A stretch of DNA of 55,525 nt from Segetibacter sp. Its GTDB lineage: Bacteria; Bacteroidota; Bacteroidia; Chitinophagales; Chitinophagaceae. Shown one piece after another: positions 26,301-34,384 of this stretch (its first letter is position 1; each line of letters begins with the position of its first letter). The notes under the pieces were generated by a model. The model had not been told where the DNA came from and did not search any database. It saw nothing but the letters and a program-made list of their open reading frames with translations. Where the stretch lies: positions 1-55,525 of the forward strand of contig JAQBNO010000144.1 in assembly GCA_028288485.1 (NCBI GenBank), written 5' to 3'. A program made the translations under genes and the position numbers.

Positions 26301-28201
26301 CCGGAGGTACTTCTTACCTGTGGAACACTGGTGCAACTTCCTCTAAAATAACAGTAAATACCGGCGGCATTTACTCAGTAACGGCTACTAATGGCAATGG
26401 TTGTTCTGCTACTTCTGCCCCGGTAACAGTTAAATCCAGTCCAACACCTATTGCAGGAATTACTGCGGGTGGTCCTTTAACTTTCTGTTCAGGGTCTTCT
26501 GTTAACCTGACAGCAACAGGTGGCCTCTCCTACCTTTGGAATACAGGTGCAACAGGCGCCGATTTACAAGCAACTGCTTCAGGAAGTTACTCTGTAAAAG
26601 TTACCGACGCCAATGGATGTTCAGCAACATCGGCACCTGTTACAGTTACTGCGAATCCTGCACCCGTGGCTGCAATAACTCCATCCGGTTCTACCTTAAT
26701 ATGCCAGGGTTCCTCAGTAAACCTGGTTGCGTCGGGCGGTGGTACCTACACATGGAGTAATGGTGCTAAAACATCGAGCATAACCGCGTCTTCAAACGGC
26801 AGTTATTCAGTAATAGTAACAGGTATAAACGGCTGTTCTGCAACTTCGGCTCCTGTTACGGTAAGTGTTAATCCTATCCCGGTTGTCTCAATAACCGCAA
26901 CTACCAGCGGTTACTTGTGTAAAGGTGTTGTTCTAACTGCAACGAGCACAAGCAGCGTTAAAAGTTATGCCTGGAGTGACGGTGCTGTTTCTCAAACGCT
27001 CAGCCTTACAAGTGCAAAAGCCGATGGCACATATACGGTAAATATCACTGATTATAATGGCTGTAAAAACACTACGCCTGCGTCGTACCTATTCAATAAG
27101 CAAAATATGCTGGAAGCCTACAGCATCCTGGGTCTTACTTCGGTAAACCTTGGTACATCAACAGTTGTAGCAACAGGAAGTGTGGGAGTAACCGGAAATT
27201 CAGGAAGTATCACATTAGGTAAAAGTTCTTCTGTGGCATCTACAGGTGCTTTTGTTAAAGCAAAAACCATTAACGTAACCACACCCGTAAGTGCACCAAC
27301 ACAAGTAAAGGCAGCAGCAACTGTAATACTGCCGGCAATGCAAACGAATACTACCGGCAGCGCAAGCAGTTACAGTACTGCGACCATTTCGTCTTCTACG
27401 ACTTCAACTAGTAATTACAGAAACCTGACCATTAAAGGAGCAATAAATGTTACACTGAGCGGAAATATATTTGGTACAATAACAGTTGAGCAAGGCGCTA
27501 CTGTTACCTTCACAAATGGCAGTATAAACATCGATCAGTTAATTGTTGGCAATAGTAACAGCAGTAAAGTCACCGCTTCTTCACCATTAACTACTCTACG
27601 CTTCCCTGCAAATGGTACGGTTAAAATTAGCACATCGGCAAACATATACGGCCGTAGTCGCATAAACGCTGAGGAAAATAAGGTCACCTTCTTCTGCGGC
27701 GACGCAAGTTCAGATGCAGAGTCGTTTAATGTAAACGGCCTGGATATAATAGTAGGCGGAACTATTTACATGCCTGTAGGCACGCTGGCAGTAACAACTA
27801 CAAGTACCACCACTGCCAGTTATATGAAGGGTTTATTTATTGCCGATAAGATCACAAGCACAGGTGCTAAAATCATTTGGCAAGGTTCTACCTGCGGAAC
27901 AGGAGCAGCGGCACGACCAGCAAATGAAGCGATCGTTGAAAGATCAACGACCGAAACGCTTAGAGTTACTGTAATGCCAAACCCATCAAGTTCCGACTAC
28001 GTGTTCGTTATTAGCAGCCCTTCGAAGGCACCTGTTAGTATTCGTATTATCGATGCAAGCGGAAGACTGTTAGAAAATATAACATCAGTCTCCCCTTCTG
28101 CTCCGGTAAGAGTTGGCAAAAATCTTGCTTCAGGAAATTACTATGCAATGATCGTCCAGGAAGGTCACTCAGTTACAACAAAACTGGTTAAAGTAAAATA
28201 A
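23354..28201 (+). CDS. large modular adhesin with C-type lectin domain, Ig-like repeats and T9SS sorting domain
   Basis: A 1615-residue surface protein. After an extended signal region (to residue about 61, ending NTGAQ) come an Ig-like module and a C-type lectin-like domain at about 150-296 (IWIGASDIDKEGTWKWETG). Then come two related jelly-roll modules at about 350-525 and 595-775 and SprB-like segments (GGKAPYSYDY, GGKAPYTYSI). Five Ig-like repeats have an exact 72-residue period, with their cysteines at 901, 973, 1045, 1117 and 1189. A Ser/Thr-rich stretch, a beta-solenoid-like region and a type A sorting domain (about 1539-1615, MPNPSSSDYVFVI) follow. It should be exported by the type IX system and bind glycans. 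It is followed by a strong terminator and stands alone. Confidence 0.92.
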   Translation: MKKRLRSFRSTHAVPFFSSGLRQKATDLPDRTIFNPSGSFITYIKTTLFLLGLISAFNTGAQCPVSTAELTPTATNDMVATCFGSQVTIPFAQLLSNDAGPSGKSISIISSTKPTSGTISQSGTAYIYTPAPGFSGTATFTYSIKQNDGFYFFNGHYYQIIENSATWDKAKKDAEKAVYNGRKGYLITISTPEENEFIRSNIRGDIWIGASDIDKEGTWKWETGPEGIATSGGSVITFSNWAAGQPDNGGVDPASNPTNASRSGEHYATSGNGLRADNPLNNSNPYIIEFGDMETGCLPVVNATATVTITVGSPITLNTTQTNTCPGGSSGSVVLTPAGGKAPYSYDYLKYSFNASLLDANLFDLTNGNFSVNGDLQGSAVANANTDFDNSIVTDKLYADNGYLRSEASFKMSADATVLFGLTTYVPRALGAMPISFGFSQGALTYTINGSTYSSGSYVADTWYDLKIEKNGQQVKFYVKKSSELNWSLTGSKTYNGKASSFRLAAQYFDDFSSTRVFNTKNWVISYNPPLTGLSAGFYTYTVTDSIGCSGNAFVTISDDVPFMASAVSHNTSATAVCDGSVTISSSSPLAYIANNTFNKDFASGIEPGVFDILNGDFSSAGYLQASAITLSTGWANSITTKAAFADKGFLRYQGSFMFDNNSRVSFGFSTAVRSISNLGDLPISFYYNNGKLNYFINNKGVEIGKYTPNTWFDFKIEKRGTDVLFFTKAENEDWILAGKEKYTGSEVSFKAAAQYYGVAGSNGGFNSRNWKVDVTGDISGLCTGDYSYQLTSVAGCTSDVSFSIYETLVVEGISFNAKCFGTATGKIILNAKGGKAPYTYSINNGVTYLATDVFENIEAGTYQLVVKDSRGNVSLPTVVVISQPPAVVANISANGPLSICQGASVNLTATNGSSYLWSNGATTSSILVSQSDNYTVKVTDSTGCSATSAITTVIVTPIPVPVVTSNGSLHVCAGSSLDLNASGGTSYLWNTGATSSKITVNTGGIYSVTATNGNGCSATSAPVTVKSSPTPIAGITAGGPLTFCSGSSVNLTATGGLSYLWNTGATGADLQATASGSYSVKVTDANGCSATSAPVTVTANPAPVAAITPSGSTLICQGSSVNLVASGGGTYTWSNGAKTSSITASSNGSYSVIVTGINGCSATSAPVTVSVNPIPVVSITATTSGYLCKGVVLTATSTSSVKSYAWSDGAVSQTLSLTSAKADGTYTVNITDYNGCKNTTPASYLFNKQNMLEAYSILGLTSVNLGTSTVVATGSVGVTGNSGSITLGKSSSVASTGAFVKAKTINVTTPVSAPTQVKAAATVILPAMQTNTTGSASSYSTATISSSTTSTSNYRNLTIKGAINVTLSGNIFGTITVEQGATVTFTNGSINIDQLIVGNSNSSKVTASSPLTTLRFPANGTVKISTSANIYGRSRINAEENKVTFFCGDASSDAESFNVNGLDIIVGGTIYMPVGTLAVTTTSTTTASYMKGLFIADKITSTGAKIIWQGSTCGTGAAARPANEAIVERSTTETLRVTVMPNPSSSDYVFVISSPSKAPVSIRIIDASGRLLENITSVSPSAPVRVGKNLASGNYYAMIVQEGHSVTTKLVKVK

Positions 28202-28213
28202 GGTCTTGAACCA

Positions 28214-28259
28214 TGTAAAATAAAAGAGGCGCCAAAAAAGGCGCCTCTTTTATTTTACA
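28214..28259 (+). terminator. strong hairpin terminator of the adhesin gene
   Basis: A perfect 20-bp stem (28214-28233 with 28240-28259) around an AAAAAA loop. The core is GAGGCGCC/GGCGCCTC followed by TTTTATTTT. It starts 13 bases after the stop codon. Confidence 0.9.
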
Positions 28260-28400
28260 GGATCTCCGACATTATGTTTTAATTCCCGTTTAATCTTTAC
28301 AATTCATCTTTCAGAGGTTAACAGTAAATGCCGCAACCGGTAATGGAAATTACGTTTATATTTATTGTTCAACTTACTTTACAAAACAACGAGCAGCCGA

Positions 28401-29858
28401 ATGAAATACCCTCCTCTAAAAAATTATATCAACGGAAATTTTGTAACCTCTAATACTTCCCGCTGCCTGCCAGTTATTTCCCCTGTCGATGGAACGTTAT
28501 TAACAGAAGTGCCGCTTTCTACAAATGATGATCTGCACAACGCAGTTGAAGCTGCAAGAGAAGCTTTCCATACCTGGTCGAAAACGCCTATTAAAGAAAG
28601 AGTGCAGGTTTTCTTTCGATACAAGTATTTACTCGAAAAACACCTGGACGAACTGGCTGATCTATGCTCAGAAGAAAATGGAAAGACGAAAGGTGAGTCA
28701 ATTGCAGAAATTGAAAAGTGTATAGAACTTACTGAGTTTGCCTGCTCATTACCGCAAATAGTTACCGGTGAATTACTGGAAGTAAGCAAAGGTGTTGAAT
28801 GCAGAACAGAGCATGTTCCTTTAGGAGTTGTTGCCTCTATTGTTCCATTCAACTTTCCAAGTATGGTTCCTAACTGGACGATCCCTAATGCCATTGCGCT
28901 TGGAAATTGCATGATCATGAAACCTTCTGAGAAGGTGCCTGTGAGTTGTGGACGCATTGCTGAATTGTTGAAAGAAGCAGGATTGCCTGATGGCGTATTT
29001 AACGTGGTACATGGAGATGCAGAGATTGTGGAAGCCATCTGCGATCATCCTGGCATTGAAGCGGTTTCGTTTGTTGGCTCTACCAGGGTGGCTAAAATTG
29101 TTTATCAAAGGGCAACCCATAATTATAAGAGATGTCTTGCGCTGGGAGGTGCTAAAAACCACCTGATGGTAATGCCCGATGCTATTGCCGGCATGACGGC
29201 GCAAAATGTTGTAGCAAGCATGAGCGGATGCGCCGGACAGCGGTGCATGGCGGCCTCTGCTATGGTGGGTGTCGGTTCCATCGACCATATTATCGACAGG
29301 ATCTGCGAGGAAGCGAGAAAGATCATTCCTGGTAAGAACCTTGGAGCGGTGATCAATAAAGAAAGTAAGGATCGAATTGAGAAATATATAACGGATGCCG
29401 AACAGCAAGGCGCCATAATACTGGTTGATGGTCGTAATGCCAAAGTTAACGGCAAGGAAAACGGAACTTACGTTGGGCCAACGGTGATAGATTATGTAAA
29501 GCCTGAAATGAGTGTTGCCAAAGAAGAAATTTTTGGCCCGGTCATTAGCATCATGCGAACCAATACAGTGGATGAAGCGCTCGCCATTGAAAACGCGAAT
29601 CCGTATGGAAATGCAGCTTCAGTGTTTACCCAAAATGGAGGTGTTGCACGATATGTTATCGAAAGGGCCAGTGCCGGCATGGTAGGTGTTAATATAGGTG
29701 TGCCCGTGCCCCGCGAGCCTTTCAGCTTTGGCGGATGGAACGAAAGCAAGTTTGGCGTTGGCGACATTACCGGGAAAAGCTCCGTCGAATTCTGGACCAA
29801 GCTGAAGAAAAGTACCGTAAAATGGAATCCCGAAGCAGGTGTGAATTGGATGAGCTGA
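28401..29858 (+). CDS. mmsA: CoA-acylating methylmalonate-semialdehyde dehydrogenase
   Basis: A 485-residue aldehyde dehydrogenase of the MmsA/IolA type. It converts methylmalonate or malonate semialdehyde to propionyl- or acetyl-CoA in valine, inositol or beta-alanine breakdown. The catalytic cysteine is C282 in GCAGQRCMA, the MmsA-type sequence. The conserved general-base glutamate of other ALDHs is replaced here in LALGGAKNH, as expected for the CoA-acylating branch. Other motifs are IVPFNFPSMVPNW and KEEIFGPV. The ATG at 28401 is preferred over an upstream TTG because the protein then begins with the usual PPLKNYINGNF. No inositol genes are adjacent. Confidence 0.92.
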   Translation: MKYPPLKNYINGNFVTSNTSRCLPVISPVDGTLLTEVPLSTNDDLHNAVEAAREAFHTWSKTPIKERVQVFFRYKYLLEKHLDELADLCSEENGKTKGESIAEIEKCIELTEFACSLPQIVTGELLEVSKGVECRTEHVPLGVVASIVPFNFPSMVPNWTIPNAIALGNCMIMKPSEKVPVSCGRIAELLKEAGLPDGVFNVVHGDAEIVEAICDHPGIEAVSFVGSTRVAKIVYQRATHNYKRCLALGGAKNHLMVMPDAIAGMTAQNVVASMSGCAGQRCMAASAMVGVGSIDHIIDRICEEARKIIPGKNLGAVINKESKDRIEKYITDAEQQGAIILVDGRNAKVNGKENGTYVGPTVIDYVKPEMSVAKEEIFGPVISIMRTNTVDEALAIENANPYGNAASVFTQNGGVARYVIERASAGMVGVNIGVPVPREPFSFGGWNESKFGVGDITGKSSVEFWTKLKKSTVKWNPEAGVNWMS

Positions 29859-29962
29859 CCTTCACTTAACTTCTTCCTCCAGGGGAGAGATAACGGCAGA
29901 ACCAGGATTATGAAATGATGTGATTAGGAGGAAGTCTTATCAACTTCTATAACATCATTCAA

Positions 29963-29994
29963 CATTGTCCCCCGGCGGCGGGGCTCACTTGTAC
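29963..29994 (-). repeat. dispersed element, copy K (GC hairpin centre, box 1 only)
   Basis: The minus strand has GTACAAGTGAG, hairpin CCCCG-CCGC-CGGGG, then GACAATG. The centre type matches copy Q. No box 2 is visible. Confidence 0.7.
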
Positions 29995-30345
29995 TGTAAA
30001 TGCTTGTTGAGCAATTCGGGTTGTATTAAAGGGAAAACGTCATCAGTGCTCCCTTTTTAGAATGGTGTATACAACATCGATACAGTTAAGCCGATTTAGC
30101 TAAGATTCTATTTGCCCGGGAAGAGCAAGGTGTTTGTAGAGAAAAAATAAAAATTATTGACGACATCGGCGTACTCCTGCGTTTAACAGGCGGCTCCTTT
30201 CGAGGAGCCTGGTGAACTGCATTAGATATTCATTATTCGATTACACGCTAAATGATACACCCTTCTTTACGTATGTAACATTAATAGCCGGCTACAGAAC
30301 CTTTTTTAGGTGCTTTTGATAATACTCGCAGAACAGAATGAGAAA

Positions 30346-30401
30346 GTACAAGTGAGTGACACAACGATGTTGAAAAAAGAAAAAAAGCCCGTCCCAAAAG
30401 A
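30346..30401 (+). repeat. dispersed bipartite intergenic element, copy L
   Basis: GTACAAGTGAG, TGACACA, ACGATG (30346-30369), then AAGCCCGTCCCAAAAG. Box 2 forms one arm of the ROK-gene terminator hairpin. Confidence 0.88.
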
Positions 30402-30412
30402 AACAGGCTTTT
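30383..30412 (-). terminator. hairpin terminator of the ROK gene
   Basis: The minus strand folds AAAAGCCTGT with ACGGGCTTTT (one U-G pair), then a T-run. It begins 26 bases after the ROK stop and overlaps box 2 of element L. Confidence 0.7.
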
Positions 30413-30437
30413 AATTTATATAGATTTTATTTGAAAA

Positions 30438-31403
30438 CTACATTTCCCAAACCAACGCGCTGGCACCTAAAATTGCTGCATCGGCTTCTTTGAGTTCGCT
30501 AAAAATCAGTTCTACTTTGTTTTGAAAGATAGGTAAGAGGTTTTTCTCCATATGCTCCCTTGTTGGCTTCATAATTAAATCACCGGCTTTAATTACCCCG
30601 CCAAAAAGAATGATCGCCTTTGGCGACGAGAACATAATAAAGTTAGCCAACGCTTCGCCGAGCACTTCGCCCGTAAAACGGTAAACTTCCTTCGCAATAT
30701 TATCGCCCTTCATGGCACATTCGTACACTATCTTCGAATTGATGGCTTCGGGCTTATAATCCCTCAATAAGCTTGGTTCATCAGAAGTTTCTAATAGTTC
30801 CTTAGCAGTAAGCGTAATGCCGGTAGCCGACGCGTAAGCCTCCAGGGAACCTTTAAGACCGGTCGACCAATGCTCTCTTCCATTATGACGAATGATGGTA
30901 TGACCCAGTTCGCCTGCAAATCCGTCTTCGCCATAAATCATGTGTCCGTTTGCAACAACACCACTGCCCACCCCTGTGCCTAAGGTGATCACTATAAAAT
31001 TTTTCATGCCTCTTGCTGCACCATACATCATTTCGCCCATGGCCGCTGCATTGGCGTCATTTGTCAGGAAGCAAGGCAAACCGAACTTCTCCGATACCAA
31101 CCTGGCAAGCGGCACAATTTCGCGCCATGGCAAGTTCGGGGCATAATCAATAGTACCTGTATAAATGTTGCCATTTGGTGCCCCAACACCAATACCCTTT
31201 ATTTTTTCAATGCCAACAACGTCAATTGTAGGCTTTAGTTTATCATAAAGGTCATTCACAAAATCCTCGACTTTGTTATACTCATTAGTACGAATATCGC
31301 TTCCGCTGTATGTAATTTCTCCCCGATGGTTTACAAAACCGTATTTGGTACCGGTACCGCCAATATCTATACCAATAGCATATTGATTGGATTCTGTATT
31401 CAT
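30438..31403 (-). CDS. ROK family sugar kinase lacking the zinc-site cysteines
   Basis: A 321-residue cytoplasmic kinase of the ROK family, probably phosphorylating glucose or another hexose. The phosphate-binding GIDIGGTGTKYG is at residues 11-22. The catalytic aspartate is D116 in TNDANAAAMGE, and VITLGTGVGSGVV follows at 138-150. H168 of the GELGH motif is present. However, the family pattern CxCGxxGCxE reads WSTGLKGSLE (179-188) here, so all three cysteine ligands are replaced. A zinc site is therefore unlikely. The rest of the fold is normal in length. The gene stands alone with element copies on both sides. Confidence 0.9.
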   Translation of the reverse strand: MNTESNQYAIGIDIGGTGTKYGFVNHRGEITYSGSDIRTNEYNKVEDFVNDLYDKLKPTIDVVGIEKIKGIGVGAPNGNIYTGTIDYAPNLPWREIVPLARLVSEKFGLPCFLTNDANAAAMGEMMYGAARGMKNFIVITLGTGVGSGVVANGHMIYGEDGFAGELGHTIIRHNGREHWSTGLKGSLEAYASATGITLTAKELLETSDEPSLLRDYKPEAINSKIVYECAMKGDNIAKEVYRFTGEVLGEALANFIMFSSPKAIILFGGVIKAGDLIMKPTREHMEKNLLPIFQNKVELIFSELKEADAAILGASALVWEM

Positions 31404-31924
31404 ATGTTTGATTTCTGTTAGAACTGGTTGTTCAAAGCCGGGTAAAGACTAAAGCAACAAAACTATTAAAAATAGTACAATGGCTTAGTGTAGAAACAGC
31501 GGCTTCAAAATGCTGCAATATAAAGTAACATTTACTATTTCTTTTGGCAACGTTCAGGCATTCAGCCCAGGTCTTTCAAAGAAAACTCTTAATGGAGAAT
31601 TTTTTTTGTACTTAACCAGGTAATACTACCCGGCTTTTGTTGTGTCACTCACTTGTACTTTCGCTTTAAATGCGGCTTTTTGGCTAGTTATCGCTGTTTA
31701 ATTATAGTTCCGCGATCGCGCTTTTTTATATTATCCGCAAATTATAGAAAAGTAATGTTACTCGTTCTCGCACTGTCCTCACCGGAAAGCGAATAAAATA
31801 AACGACGCAATTATTTATCTTAATAACTTCTACAACTGATAAAGCTTCTGATAAAACCCAAAATTTAAGCCGTTTTTGTAGGTTTTAAAATTCAATATAC
31901 TTCAGCCATGTTTGAAACAAATAA
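31404..31924. other. intergenic stretch upstream of the ROK gene
   Basis: It contains element copy M and a 10-bp palindrome CGCGATCGCG followed by C and six T (31711-31727). No gene is seen. It ends where the GH127 remnant begins. Confidence 0.5.
31617..31658 (-). repeat. dispersed element, copy M (shortened spacer)
   Basis: The minus strand has GTACAAGTGAG and TGACACAAC, then directly AAAAGCCGGGTAGTATTACC. The ACGATG end and the spacer are missing, as if lost by an internal deletion. Confidence 0.7.
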
Positions 31925-32689
31925 ACCGGTAAATCAATATTACTAAAAGATGATAAAGGCCGTTTTGCATTACAACGTGGTCCTATTGTTACTGCCTGGG
32001 TGGCTGACAATAAAGACAGGCTGGTACAGAATATAATGGTTGACAGGAATACGCCGGTAAATGCTGTATATAAAGAAAATATACAGAATGGAGTAACCGT
32101 ATTAACTGCAAAAGGAGTTAGTGCAAAGCGGCAGCTACATACAGATGCACTGTTAAAATCAGAACAGGAAGTTGTAGCTGTTCCTTATTATACCTGGGCC
32201 AATCGTGGTACCGGCGAAATAATGTTATGGGTAGCGTACGAGGAGTCAGCCTCTAAACCTAAATCTGCACCTACTGTTGCCTCTGCAGTACGGTTTCTTC
32301 CTGCAACAAAAACAGGCAAATATAGCTTGCTTTAAACGACCGGGTAGAACCGGACGGTTCCGCTGACAATGCCGGTATGTTCTTAATTGGTGGCCAAAGT
32401 TCAACTCGTAGAATGGATTCAATATGATTTTGAAAAAGAGTCGACCGTCTCTGAATCCCAGATCTGTTGTTTTGATGATTCGCCTTTCGGTGGTACCCGT
32501 ATCCCTGTTCCGTACAAAATTTTATATAAGCAGGGTGATGAGTGGTTACCAATAAAAAGTAAAACAGACTAGTTAATCGCAAAAGATCAATTCAACGTGT
32601 TGCAATTTGAACCGGTAAAAACGTCCGCAATAAAATCAGAAGTCCAATTACCTGAAAAACATCCTCCGGCCTTCATGAGTGGATTATGA
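31925..32689 (+). pseudogene. decayed C-terminal half of a second GH127-like glycosidase
   Basis: Frame pieces in the right order match the end of GH127/DUF1680 proteins. GRFALQRGPIVTAW begins the beta-sandwich and VVAVPYYTWANRGTGEIMLW is its typical close. DRVEPDGSADNAG follows. Then, after frameshifts, VEWIQYDFEKESTVSES and GTRIPVPYKILYKQGDEW form a discoidin-like C-terminal domain. After an in-frame TAG comes AKDQFNVLQFEPVKTSAIK, then a final TGA. A stop precedes the first piece, and the catalytic toroid is absent. At least two frameshifts and one internal stop show it is not functional. The intact GH127 at 18673 has a different C-terminus, so this was a separate gene. Confidence 0.8.
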
Positions 32690-32742
32690 AATAACTGGAT
32701 TGGTTCTAAAATGTGAGGGCTGCAGCGTCACTCAGAAAATTC

Positions 32743-34074
32743 TTAAACCTTTGGCAGCACCCATGGCTTGCGATAACTGGGTGTAATCAAAGCATTGGCG
32801 GAAGCGTTGTTGCCGAAATTTTTATTTGCCTCATTCCACTCGAGTCTTGAGTTCGTGCGCAATGCAATGTTTGCCATATGGGCATACACAGCAACCAGCC
32901 GACCATTTTCGATGGTGCAAGCGGGGTCCTTACGCGTTTTAATGCATTCGATAAAGTTCTTCATGTGAGGCAGGTGGTTTTCGCCACCACCTTGTTTAGG
33001 CATAGCCGGTACCTTATAGTTGCCATCCTGTATCTCCGGGAGCACCTCCCACCCTTCGCGGTTAATAACAAGGGTGGCGTCGTTTCCTACAAAGGCTAAA
33101 CCGTACGATTTTCCATATGGACCAGTTTGTGTACCGGCAGTATGTTCCCAGTTGATCACATAATCTTTCATCTGGTAACTCACACTCATCGTGTCAAAAG
33201 TTTCGTGTGCATGAGTAGGAAAGGAAAAATTGCCACCGGTTGCAGTCACGGCTAAAGGAAGTTCGGTGATGCCTTTAACCCATAATGCCATATCAATTAG
33301 ATGCACTCCCCAATCGGTAACGAGCCCGCCGCCATAATCCCAGAACATACGCCAGCTGCCGTGAAACCTGGTTTTATTAAATGACCTTTGTGGAGCCGGT
33401 CCCAGCCACCTGTCGAAATCAACACCGGCAGGTACGGCTTCATCCGGTGCTTTTAACTGTCCTATGCCATAATTAAAGTTTGCCCAGATATTTACTTTAC
33501 GCAGGTCGCCTATTTTTCCTGCATTCATAAAGTCCATTGCTTTTTTCCAATGTTCGCCGCTGCGTTGTTGTTGTCCTACCTGCACAACTCGATTGTATTT
33601 TCTTGCAGCTTTTACCATTAAATCACATTCTGCAATGCTGTTTGCCAGCGGCTTTTCAACATAAATATCTTTACCTGCTTCACATGCCGCAATAAACGTG
33701 AGGCAGTGCCAATGATCGGGTGTACCGATAATAACGGCATCAATATCCTTATTTTCCAGCAACTTCCTGTAATCCTTGTATTGAACAGGTGCTTTACCCT
33801 GTATCCTTACAACATCGGCTGTACGTCGCGTTAATATTTCATCGTCTATATCGCATAGGGCGCCGCACTCTACGCCTGGCTGCTTTAGCGCATTTTCAAG
33901 GTCGCCAAAGCCCATGCTGCGGCAACCAATTAATGCCACTACAACTTTATCGGCTGCTCCTGTTTTTTTAGTCGCGGCAGAAGATAAAAGTGGTGCACCG
34001 GTAAGACCGGCAAGACCGGTTGCTGTTACGAGTTTGGTAGTATTGGCTAAAAAATCACGACGGGTCGTTGACAT
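32743..34074 (-). CDS. Gfo/Idh/MocA family oxidoreductase, exported (Tat signal)
   Basis: A 443-residue NAD(P)-dependent oxidoreductase with a Tat-type N-terminus (TTRRDFLANTTKLVTATGLA). The Rossmann strand VVVALIGCRSMG starts near residue 44, IGTPDHWH is near 116, and the EKPLANS motif carries the conserved lysine near 142. Bacteroidota have many such secreted paralogues acting on sugars; GH109-type NAD-dependent glycosidases share this layout. It diverges from the amidohydrolase gene. The substrate is unknown, and a redox or a GH109-like hydrolytic role are both possible. Confidence 0.88.
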   Translation of the reverse strand: MSTTRRDFLANTTKLVTATGLAGLTGAPLLSSAATKKTGAADKVVVALIGCRSMGFGDLENALKQPGVECGALCDIDDEILTRRTADVVRIQGKAPVQYKDYRKLLENKDIDAVIIGTPDHWHCLTFIAACEAGKDIYVEKPLANSIAECDLMVKAARKYNRVVQVGQQQRSGEHWKKAMDFMNAGKIGDLRKVNIWANFNYGIGQLKAPDEAVPAGVDFDRWLGPAPQRSFNKTRFHGSWRMFWDYGGGLVTDWGVHLIDMALWVKGITELPLAVTATGGNFSFPTHAHETFDTMSVSYQMKDYVINWEHTAGTQTGPYGKSYGLAFVGNDATLVINREGWEVLPEIQDGNYKVPAMPKQGGGENHLPHMKNFIECIKTRKDPACTIENGRLVAVYAHMANIALRTNSRLEWNEANKNFGNNASANALITPSYRKPWVLPKV

Positions 34075-34384
34075 ATGGCAAACAGAATTTTAAGCATTAA
34101 AGGTTGAAGTTACGCAACCTGGCAATTTAATCACTTTCGCGAAAGCAAAAGCTGCAGAAGTGTTGAATAGAAAATTTCAATGGATCTGGTTAGTGGCAGC
34201 ATTAAATAAAAAAAGATGCAGCGATATTGTGAAAGTAGAAGTGAGTGACACAACGATGATGCCATGAAAAGCTTGGCTCGTACCGAAAAAAAACCAAAAG
34301 AAATTTCAATTTTCTAGCTGGAAGTCATATCTTAAGATGTAGAAGTTGCTTATTTTGCTTTCTTACAATCTTAAACCAGACCCA
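34075..34384. other. divergent intergenic region with element copy N
   Basis: Between the Gfo/Idh/MocA and amidohydrolase starts. Besides the element, a near-match -7 box TTATTTTG lies about 25 bases before the amidohydrolase ATG. Confidence 0.45.
34235..34293 (+). repeat. dispersed bipartite intergenic element, copy N
   Basis: GTAGAAGTGAG, TGACACA, ACGATGATG (from 34235), then AGCTTGGCTCGTACCGAAAAA. The first tetranucleotide is GTAG instead of GTAC. Confidence 0.87.

Larger units (their letters stand above)
29859..30437. other. intergenic region between mmsA and the ROK gene
   Basis: It holds element copies K and L, an 8-bp inverted repeat CTTCCTCC..GGAGGAAG soon after mmsA, and a compact hairpin at 30192-30209 (GGCTCCT, TTCG, AGGAGCC) without a T-run. 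No gene is seen. Confidence 0.55.

Noticed and set aside
28424-29038. A long (204-codon) open frame antisense to mmsA
   Set aside because: It lies wholly within a convincing gene and lacks any domain; long antisense frames are common in such genes.
31711-31727. Palindrome CGCGATCGCG followed by C and six T, as a terminator
   Set aside because: It has no loop-forming space and no gene ends nearby on that strand; listed only as content of the gap.
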